Origin: JBDKGH01 sp039798265
GTDB lineage: Bacteria > Bacteroidota > Bacteroidia > Flavobacteriales_D > Sanyastnellaceae
Assembly: GCA_039798265.1 (NCBI GenBank)
Contig: JBDKGH010000027.1
Span: 1 to 64,000, forward strand
DNA length: 64,000 nt
Reading direction: 5' to 3'
Below, in pieces: positions 1 through 12,000 of the stretch; within the stretch, counting starts at the first letter, position 1, and the number at the start of each line of letters is the position of its first letter. The notes beneath the pieces are model-generated. The model was not told the DNA's origin, did no database searches, and saw only the letters and a list, made by a program, of their open reading frames with translations. Both the position numbers and the translations under genes were made by a program.

Positions 1-3000
1 GGCCTATCCAATGTGTGCATAAGGTGAGTGCTTTTTACAACCAAACATTGGTGACCTTAAAAGGAAATAACGGTAGGGGTACCGAGTTTTGGTGTGGTTC
101 TCAAACGATCAATAACGCTTCATCTTATGGTCCCAACGAGCGTCACTTTATTACAGTGATGGCGATGGAGGATAACACGCAAATTACGTTTCAAACACCT
201 TTCGCTATGGATTTAGCGGGTGCAGGAGATTTACCCAATCCTTACACCATTACTTTACAGCGCAACCAGTGTTATTTAATTCGCAGTAATGCGACCAACC
301 AACACGTAGCGGGGGCACGTGTCACATCAAATAAAGAAATTGTAGTGACCAGTGGATCTACGCACACCCGCATGGGAGGCGCTGGTGCTGATGCTGCAGA
401 TGGTGGTACTGACCAATTGGTTCCTGTACAACTAGCGGGTACTTCATTTGCGGTTTTGAAAGGAAACAACAACAACCCTTATGACTATGCGATTGTAGTT
501 GCCACACAAGCGAATACACGCGTATTCATCGATGGAAGTGCTACACCTGCTGCAACAATAAATGCAGGACAGTTTTATAACTACACCTTAACCGGAACCT
601 TTGGCACTCCGCATTCTATTCGAACGGATAAAGTAGCTTATGTTTATCACGTAAGTGGAACATCGCAAGATGATGAGGTGGATATGAGTATTATGCCACA
701 GCTTGAGTGCACAGGAAGTAGGTATATCGAATTTTCCAAATTCACGATCAATACAAGTCAACAGATTATGCCTATTCTGGCATCGCCCGAGTCGGTTGCG
801 ACTTTGAGGCTGAACGGTGTATTATATTCAAGTGTTCCGGGTGCCATTGTGAATGATATCCCTGGTTTGCCCAACTGGAAGGGGATAACATTTCCGACCT
901 CGTCATTGGCGAACAATAATATAGTACGCTCGGATGGCTTTTTTCATGCGGGTTGGTTAACCGGTAATGCAGGAACTACAGGAGCCTATGGATATCTATC
1001 AGGTTTTGATGATGCTTTCGAGTTTGTAGATCCGACAAGTAACTTACCAACGAACATTTATAATCTCGGACCTTTGTGTCAAGGTCAAAGTATTGACCAC
1101 TGTATAAAAGTTTACAGTTGTGGTCGCGACCATGAAATAACGAATGTTGCCAATGCGAATGGTCCAGTGGTGGTAGCTCCTCCGTCATCACCTGCCGACT
1201 CGTGTTTTCGTTACACCGCACCAACGAATTTTGTGGGTTATGATACAGTAACATTTACGGTTAGAAACAATTTCGGTTTTGAAGGCCAATTGGATATTGT
1301 CTTTTTAATTACCAATCCCAACACGCCAATTGATGCCGGATCAAACCAGCAGATTTGTACCGTCAGTACAGCCACATTGTCGGCTGTTAACCCAGATCCT
1401 TATGCCGTTGGTTATTGGACAGTAGCGCAGGGCGGAGCAACGCTTACATCGCCGAACTCACCTACAACGGGAGTAACGAACTTAGCCAATGGACCGAATA
1501 CGTTTATTTGGCATCAATCCTATCCAGGTTGTGGCGTAGAGAATGTGGATTTAGTTCAAATTTTCAGATACTCGGGAACACCACCAACGGCGAATGCTGG
1601 ACCTGATGTGAACTTGTGTTCCAACTCGGCTACTTATGTGATGCAGGCCAACAGTCCTGGTGTTACGGCAACAGGTACTTGGGAAATACTTTCGGGTAAT
1701 GCTACCTTATTAAACATCAACAGCGCGAGTGCCACTGTATCTAATATTGGTATTGGGGTGAATACTTTCCGATGGACGATTTCAAATGGTCCATGTCCGG
1801 GGGGTGAGACGAACGATATCATGGTGATCAATGTGTTCAACTCGAATCATCCTGCATCCAATGCAGGTCCTGATCAATCTGTTTGTAGAATAGGAAGCAC
1901 ATCGGCTTCAGCGACCTTGACAGCACTAACGTTGCCACAATCGCCGGCCACAGCAACGTGGACCTTGATTTCGGGAACAGGAACCATCACGAGTCCGAAC
2001 TCTGCATCTACAACAGTAACAGGATTAGGTGTAGGAGTGAACACCTTCCGCTGGACCATTAGTAATGGACCGTGTGGCACACTAACGGATGATGTACAAA
2101 TTATAGTTTTCAGTTCTACCTCGCCTGCGGCCAATGCAGGGTCTGACCAAACGGTGTGTGTAGGGAATAGTGCAACATTAGCTGCAAATACGCCAACATC
2201 ACCGGCGGTAGGAACATGGACTGTTGTATCAGGATCGGGTTCATTTGTGAATCCAAACTCTCCTAACACAGTAGTGAATGGCTTGGCTATAGGAACAAAT
2301 ACGTTGCGTTGGACAGCTAATAATGGACCATGTCCAGGAGCTGTAACAACAGATGATGTAGTGATTACGGTGTATCCTTCTTCACAACCTGCTGCGAATG
2401 CAGGGGCCGATCAAACGCTTTGTTTCGCGGGTTCTGCGATAACAGCTAACCTTACTGCGAATAGTGCTACTTCGCCAGGAGTTGGCCTATGGACTGTCGT
2501 TTCTGGATCAGGAACATTTTCAAACGCATCGTCACCTTCTACTACAGTAACAGGAATGAGTGTGGGTACAAATACCTATCGCTGGACCATTACCAATGGT
2601 GGTTGCACCCCCGCACAGAGTGATGATGTGGTTATTACAGTATTCAATAATACGCATCCAGCGGCCAATGCCGGAGCAGATGCGTCTTTGTGCACACCAA
2701 CAAATACGTATACCATGACTGCTACTCCCGCTGTTGCACCAGCAACGGGGATTTGGACGTTAGTTTCGGGTACGGGAACAATTACGAGTCCCACTTCCGC
2801 TACTACAGGTATTACCAATTTGGGAGTTGGTGTAAACATTTTCCAATGGACTATATTAAATGGAGCATGCGGTAACACGAACAGTGATCAGATGACCATT
2901 ACGGTATTTAGCAATGCGGCACCAGCTGCTAACGCAGGCCCTGATCAAGAATTCTGCTTTAATCCGGCTTCGCTCACTTCAGCGACTATGGCGGCTAATG

Positions 3001-6000
3001 CGGCTACTGCTCCTGCAACTGGACTGTGGACATTGGTATCAGGTTCTGGGACAATTATTTCTCCAACAAGTCCAACTACTTTGATCAATAACTTAGGAGT
3101 AGGTACGAATGTATTTCGTTGGACCATTAATAACGGCACATGTGGAAGCACTAATGACCTTGTTGCGATTCGTGTATTTAGCCCGAATCAAACAGCGGCT
3201 AATGCAGGAGCTGATCAAACGATTTGTAGCACAACAGCTACCATTAGTCTTTCCGCAAATAGTTTAATAGCACCAGCAACAGGCCAATGGACCGTGGTTT
3301 CAGGAACAGGTAACTTTACAAGTCCCACCTCTCCATCTACCACGGTAACAGGAATGTCAGTTGGGCAAAATGTTTATCAGTGGACCATCTATAATGGGCC
3401 GTGTGTTAATCCTGTTGCATTGACAGATCAAGTGGTGGTTAATGTATTTAGTTCGGCCCAAACAGCGGCCAATGCAGGACCAGACCAATCCATTTGTTCT
3501 ACTACCTCCTCGGTGAATTTAACTGGAACAACGCCCATATTCCCTGCTACAGGAGCTTGGAGTGTGATCAATGGAAGTGGAACATTCTCCGATGCCAACT
3601 CACCAATTACTACCGTGAGTGGATTGTCGGTTGGTTTGAATACATTCCGATATACCATTAGTAATGGTCCATGTGGAAGTCCTACAACTGATGATGTAGT
3701 GATTACCGTATTTGATGTGAATGCACCGTTCGCAAACGCGGGTGCTGATCAAGCATTTTGTTTGCCTACCACCTCGGCGACATTGGGTGGCAATACGCCC
3801 ACTTTCCCTGCTACGGGAGTGTGGACATTGGTATCGGGCACAGGAACCATAACAAACCCGACTTCGCCTACAAGTGGAGTAACAGGATTGACGGTTGGCG
3901 AAAACATTTTCAGATGGACCATCAATAATGGAACATGTGGAACTATAACGAATGACCTCGTTTCTATTTTCTTATTTAACTCATCGCAAGAGCTACCTAA
4001 CGCGGGACCTGACGCATCGATGTGTACACCACAAAGTACCTATACTATGCAGGCAAACGCAGTTACTTTCCCTGCTGTTGGAACATGGACATTAGTGTCA
4101 GGCACAGGAACTATTTCTAACGTAAATAGTCCTACTGCGAATATTTCTGGTTTAGGAGTAGGTGCAAACGTATTTCGTTGGACGATTACCAATGGTCCTT
4201 GTCCAAACGGATTTAATACGGATGACATGACCATTTTTGTGTTTGACGAAAATCAGTTGACCGCTAACGCAGGCCCTGATCAAAGTTTATGCAGGGATGG
4301 TTCTAACCCTATAGGCACAACGATGGCGGGTAGTTCCGTGGTATTCCCAGGCGGTGGTACTTGGACGATAATCCAAGGAACAGGTGCTATTTTGAACGCA
4401 AACTCACCTACCACTACAGTTTCCAATTTAGGAATAGGAGAAAATATTTTCCGTTGGACTGTAACGAACGGTCCGTGTAATCCAGGAATTACGTTTGATC
4501 AAGTGAGCATATTTGTTTATCCAAGCACCCAACCCGCAGCCAATGCAGGATCGGATCAGCAATTGTGTTCTACTAATGCAAGTACGACGCTTGCTGCTAA
4601 TACGCCCGTATTCCCAGGCAGTGGAGTATGGACAGTAGTTCAAGGTACAGCCACCTTTGCGAATGCAAGTAGTCCTAACACAACAGTAAGCGGATTGGCA
4701 TTAGGAACGAATATTCTTCAGTGGACTATTAACAATGGCCCTTGCGTACCAAATTCTACCTCAGATCAAGTAAGTATAGTGGTGTACAACAACGCCCAAC
4801 TCCCTGCTAATGCTGGATCGGACTTTTCGATTTGTAGCACTCAAGCAAGTATTACGTTGACGGGCAATACCGTTACTGCGCCAGCTACAGGAGCTTGGAC
4901 TTTGATATCGGGCACTGGAGTAATTGCAACACCGAACGCATCTACTACAACGGTTACCGGACTTTCTGTTGGAACGAATACGTTCCGATATACCATTAAC
5001 AATGGACCTTGTTCTTCTCCAACGACAGATGACATTGTGGTTACCGTATTTTCTGCCGCACAACAAAATGCAAATGCAGGAGTTGATCAATCCATTTGTT
5101 TACCAACGAATAGCGTGAGCGTTTCTGGCACTGCATTAATAGGACCAGCTACTGCTCAGTGGACATTGGTTTCAGGAGTAGGAACAATTACAAATCCTAA
5201 TGCAGTTTCTACGACAATTACAGGATTAGGAGCAGGAGTAAACATATTCCAATATACCATTAGTAATGGCCCTTGCTCACCATCAAGTACTAACGATCAA
5301 GTAGTAATCAATGTATTTACTAATACACAACCAGCTGCTAACGCAGGAGCGGATCAAAGTTTCTGCGAACCAGTGAGCAGTGCTACCTTGAGTGGAAACA
5401 ATGCTATTGTACCAGCAACAGGAGTGTGGACGGTAGTGAGTGGAACAGGAACCATAGTAAATGCGAATAGCGCCGTTACGCAGGTAACAGGATTATCAGT
5501 AGGACAAAATATTTTCCGATGGACAATTAATAACGGCCCATGCGCACCAGCTTCGACCTTTGATGAAGTGAGTATCTTCATTTTTGATGATAGTCAACTT
5601 GCAGCAAATGCAGGACCTGACCAATCTTTATGTTCGCCCAACTTTACAACAAACCTTGCAGCAAATTCAGTTATTTTCCCTGCGTCGGGTACGTGGACAT
5701 TAGTCAGCGGAACGGGAACATTTGCGAATGCGAATTCTCCAACGACGTCAGTGAGTGGATTGAGTATTGGAGAAAATATTTTCCAATGGAACATTACGAA
5801 TGGTCCTTGTGCGAATAGTTCAACGAGCGATCAAGTAAGCATTTTTGTATTTGATAGTAACGCAGCTGTTGCAGATGCAGGAGTTGATCAATCCATTTGT
5901 ACGCCCACCAATAGTGTGATCATGGCTGCTAACAGCGCTGTGTTCCCAGGATTTGGAACGTGGACTTTAGTGAGCGGAAGCGGTACTATTGTTACACCGA

Positions 6001-9000
6001 ATAGCCCTACAAGCGCCATTACCAATCTTGCTGTAGGGGAAAACATTTTCCGTTGGACCATCAACAATGGTTCATGTGGAAGTGGAGTTACGAATGATTT
6101 GGTTTCAATTTTTGTTTACTCCGCTGCATCGCCAAGTGCAAACGCTGGTGATGATCAGGATTTGTGTACACCCACTACTTCTACTACAATGAGTGGAAGT
6201 GTACCTATTTTCCCATCTTACGGTGTGTGGTCTCTCGTTTCGGGAACAGGTACAATTGTTTCCCCTAATAGCCCAACAACGTCTATTACTGGATTGACTA
6301 TCGGTCCTAACGTATTCCGTTGGACTGTATTTAATGGCCCTTGCGGCAATGCCGTAACAACCGATGATGTTACAATTACATTATACAACGGTGGAGCAAG
6401 TGCGCCATATGCAGGTATAGATCAAGAGTTGTGTTCTCCAACAACAAGTACTACGTTGGCGGCAGACCCTGCTGCCTTCCCTGGTGTGGGTACATGGAGT
6501 GTTGTAAGTGGAACTGGAACTTTTGTAGGCATTAATAATCCAAGTACCGTTGTGAATGGACTCTCTATTGGTGTTAACATTTTCCGTTGGACAGTGAATT
6601 ATGCTACGTGTGGTAATCAGTTTGATGAAGTCAGTATCATCGTTTACAATTCTGCACAAGGAGCATCTATTGCAGGAGCCGATCAGGAATTATGCAATAA
6701 CCAATCGACTACAAACTTAACTGCTTCGGCAGTATTAGCTCCTGGCTATGGCACATGGTCGGTGGTATCTGGAAGTGCGGCGATAGCAGATATTAATAAT
6801 CCAACTTCTTCTGTTTCTAACTTGCCAGTAGGTGAAAATAGATTAGTATGGACTGTATATAACGGTAACTGTCTCGCTCCAGCATTAACAACAGACACCG
6901 TTTCGATTTGGGTATTTGACGGAGCACAACAAGTGGCAGATGCAGGTGAAGATCAATCTTATTGCACGCCTACATCTACCGCAACAATTAACGGTAATGC
7001 ACTGATATATCCTGCATCTGGTGTTTGGACTATTGTTCAAGGAAGTGCAGTTATCGCTAATCCGACCTCACCAACCACGGCTGTAAGTGGTTTAGCAGTG
7101 GGAGAAACGATACTGCGATGGACTATAGATAATGGGCCATGTGCAAATAGTATTACCAGTGATGAAATCAGTATTTTCATTTATGATAATACAGAACCAC
7201 CAGCGAATGCAGGTCTTGATCAATCGTTCTGTACTCCAACTTCTACAACTGTGTTATCGGGTAGCACTATTATCTTCCCGGGTTCAGGGTTGTGGACAGT
7301 ATTGAGTGGTACAGCCGTAGTTACAGATCCAACTAGCGCCGTTAGTGGAGTAACTAACCTAACTGTGGGTGAGCATCAATTGCAGTGGACCGTGGATAAT
7401 GGTCCATGTGGTGCCCAAACCACTGATGTGATGTCTATTTTCATCTATGATGAAAACAATCCTGATGCCAATGCCGGTGCAGATCAAGAACTCTGTTTAC
7501 CAACGACGAGCACACAATTAGCAGCGAGTGTTTATACTTTCCCCGCTACAGGAACGTGGACTGTTATTTCCGGATCCGTTACATTCACTAATCCAAATGA
7601 TCCGAATACGACTATCACGAATATTGGTGTAGGAGAAAACATTCTTCAGTGGACCGTAGATAATGGACCATGCGCCAATGGTGTAACTACAGATCAGGTA
7701 TCTATTCGTTTGTATAATGATTTAGCTGCAGAAGCTGATGCAAATGTGGATCAACGTTTCTGCGAACCTCAATCGAGCACAACCATGAATGCAACTGTTC
7801 CAGATGCCCCTGGATATGGAACATGGAGCGTGGTGAGTGGATCAGCAGTTATTGCAGATATCAATGATCCAAATACTGCTGTAAGCGGCTTGGTGCTTGG
7901 AGAAGCGGTACTTCGCTGGACGGTTTATAATGGTCCCTGCAGTAATAGTAATTCATTTGATGAAGTGTCTATTTTCATCTTTGATGACAATCAACTCGTA
8001 GCGAACGCGGGTGGTGATCAGGGAATATGTACCCCACAAGTAAGTACTACTCTTTCAGGTAATACATATGTTTTCCCAGCAACAGGAACATGGACCTTAG
8101 TGAGCGGATCAGGAACCATCTTGAATCCAAATGATCCGAATGCCACAGTTACGGATTTAGCTATTGGTGCCAACGTATTCCGTTGGACAATAGACAATGG
8201 TCCTTGTCCGAATGGTCTTACTACCGATGATGTTGTGATTAACCTATTTGATAGTGATCAAGTACCTGCAGCCGCAGGAGATGATCAGGAAATGTGTTTG
8301 CCACAGAACAGCACTACTATGAGTGGAAGTGCTATTGTGGGTTCATCTGTCGGAACATGGACTATCATAGCTGGTTCAGCAACAATAGCGAACAATGCAG
8401 ACCCTAATACTGCGATTACAGACCTTGTTCAAGGTGAAAACATTTTCGTGTGGTCAGTGGATAATGGATCATGCGGAGTGACAACCGATACTGTTTCTAT
8501 TTTCGTGTTCATTGCAGATCCTGCCTTATCAGATGCAGGTGACGATGTAGAATTCTGCACGCCAACTAGTACATATACCATGGATGCGAATACTCCAGAT
8601 ATACCCGGAGTAGGCACTTGGAGTATTGCACAAGGAACAGCGACATTTAATGATGTGAATGATCCCAACACGGATGTGTCTGGTCTTACGATTGGAGAAA
8701 ACATTCTAGTATGGTCTATATACAATGGACCATGTGAGCCAGTATCTAGCGATTCGGTGTCTATTTTTATCTATGATGAAAACATGTCACCGGCAGATGC
8801 GGGAGAAGATCAAGAGATCTGCTTGCCTTTGAATTCAGTGACGATGACAGCGAATGTGCCTGTATTCCCAGCGACGGGAGTTTGGACATTAGTTCAAGGC
8901 GGCGGAACAATTACTGATCCAACGAGCGCAACAACTTCCATTACGGATTTACCGCAAGGAATAAATATTTTCCGCTGGAGCACTTCTAATGGACCATGCG

Positions 9001-12000
9001 CTAATGCGGAAACATTTGATGAAGTAGAAATTCGTGTTTTCCCAGAAATTTCTCAAAACGCTTTAGCGGGCGCAGATCAAGGTTGGTGTTTACCAGTAAC
9101 CTCGAGCATTATGCTAGCTACACCAGTAGCTTCTCCTGCCTTTGGAACTTGGACTCTTGTAGGAGGGACAGGGACAATTGCGCAAGCTAATAATCCGAAT
9201 AGTGCAGTAACTGATTTATCAGTTGGTGCGAATAGTTTCTTGTGGACGATTTACAACGGCCCTTGTTATCCAGAGGATGAAACCGACGTGGTAACCATTT
9301 TCATTTATGACAACACACAAACTACCGCTGACGCTGGGCCAGATCAATCCATGTGCACGCCCAATATAGAAACGCAGTTAGCGGCGAATGCCGTTACCTA
9401 TCCAGCTACAGGCATTTGGACATTGGTAGAGGGAAGTGCAGTTATAGAAAATGAAACCGATCCCGCAACGGTTGTTACAGACTTAGCACCCGGTGTGAAC
9501 GTTTTTGTTTGGACGGTGGATAATGGCGAATGTGATAATGCCATTACAACAGACACCATGACTATTTCCATTTACTTAAATGACTTGGAGTTGGCCAATG
9601 CCGGTGAAGATCAAGAGTTATGTTTCCCAACAACCACAGCCGCGTTAACAGGCAGCGCTCTTGGCGGTGCTGCGGTTGGTACATGGTCTGTAGTAAGTGG
9701 TGGAGGAACATTTGTTGATGCACATGCTTCATTGACAGATGTGATCAACTTACCTATTGGCATCAACACTTTTGTTTGGACAGTCGATAATGGTCCTTGT
9801 GCATTTAGTACTGACACAGTGAGCATCTCCGTGTTTGACCCAACACCAAACCCTGCGGATGCAGGTGTGGATGGATACTACTGCACACCAACCAGCACGC
9901 ATCAAATGGCGGCGAATGCGGCAATTTATCCTGCTGTAGGAACATGGACGCGTATAACAGGAAGTGGAATCATCAGCGATGTGAACGATCCAAATGCATT
10001 GATTACAGGATTAACTGTTGGGGAAAATATTTACATCTGGACAATAGATAATGGCCCATGTAATGATCCGACAGTAGATGTAATGAGTATTTTCATTTAT
10101 AATGAAAACACGCCAAATGCGAATGCAGGCATTGATCAAGAATTATGTCTGTTACCTGATGAAACCACGATAAGCGCCACCATGGCAGCTTCTGGAGCGG
10201 AATTCCCAGCCATTGGTACATGGAGCGTTATTCAAGGAAACGGTGTAATCGGCGACTTAAACTCACCAGTATCAGAGATGAGCAATTTATCTGTTGGCAC
10301 AAACATATTTGTTTGGACAGTAGATAACGGCCCGTGTCCAAATGGCATTACTTCCGATACGGTAGAGGTACGCGTATTCGATCCAGGTTTGCCAGCGCCT
10401 GATGCTGGTTCTGATCAAGCGATTTGCACACCTATCAATACTGTTGTGATGTCAGGTAGTGTGGTGGCCGATCCTAACTATGGCTTCTGGACCTTGATTC
10501 AAGGTAGTGCCAATATCGTAGATCCGAATAACCCATCTACGACCATTACTGAATTGGCGATTGGTATCAATGCCTTTACTTGGACAGTGTATAATGGTAA
10601 CTGTGATAACAGTCTTTCTTCGGATACCGTTTATATAAATGTGTTTGATATCAACCAACCACCAGCAAATGCAGGTGAAGATCAAGAGTTGTGCTTGCCT
10701 GTGACGGCCACAACCTTGAATGGAAACGCATTGACTTCTCCCGCAACTGGACTATGGACAGTAGCATCGGGAACAGCTGTATTTGATGATCCTACAAATC
10801 CAACAACAGGTGTAAGCGGACTTTCCGTTGGCAACAATTTGTTGGTATGGACAATAAACAATGGTCCATGCGAAGGAGCTATCACAAGTGATACAGTAAA
10901 CATCCAACTGTTCGATCCTGAGGCAGTATCTGTTTCAGCAGGTGATGACATTGAATTATGTGTTCCTGTTTCGTGTACTTTATTGAGTGCTTCTCAACCG
11001 AGCAGTCCTCAAATAGGAACATGGACGATCCTTTCTGCAGTGAATGGTAACGGACCAATTCCATTTGGATCTTTCAATAATGTCAACGATCCGAATGCAC
11101 AGATTTGTGGCTTGGGAGTGGGCGTTCATACATTGCAATGGGAGATTTATAACGGACCATGCGATAATGATAGTCACGATGAAGTCACTGTCTCGGTATT
11201 CGATGTTAGTGCTCCTGCGGCCGATGCTGGTGCAGATCAAGAATTATGTGGCGATGGAAGTAGCACAAGCATGTCTGGTAATGCTGCTGTATTCCCTGGC
11301 GTAGGAACATGGTCTGTATTGTCAAGTCCAGGTCAGCCTGTTATCGCAAATGCCAACGATCCGGTGACCAGTGTAAGTGGATTGGATATTGGGGTAACTC
11401 AGTTGATATGGACCATCTATAACGGCCCTTGTAATACACCTACTTCTGATACGGTGACCGTTACTGTTTATAATCCAGATTCGCCCAACGCAACAGCTGG
11501 CGAGGATCAGTATTTCTGTGAAAATTTACCAGAAACCGTTATGAATGGAAGTTCAGTATTACCTCCTGCATTTGGTACATGGACCATACTAGGTGGAGGT
11601 GGAACATTCGCTAGTGTGAATGATCCATTGACTGCAGTAACTGATATTCCTTTGAATGAAAACGTATATATCTGGACTGTTTATAATGGAGCATGTCCAA
11701 ATGGCACTACGAGCGATACGGTTTCAGTATATGTGAATGATTTAACTGTGGCATCCGCGAATGCCGGTCCTGATTTATTCTTCTGTGGATCGCCAGATTC
11801 ACTGTTACTGAGTGGAAGTGTAACCGTTGGTTTGGCAACAAGTCAATGGACCATCATATCAGGAAGCGGAACCATAGATAATCCTACCAATAACAATCCT
11901 TATATGTTTGATGTGCCATTAGGTATTACATCATTAGTATATACTGTTGATAATGGCGAGTGCGGTATCAGTTCAGATGTAGCTGAAATTACCGTGTACG

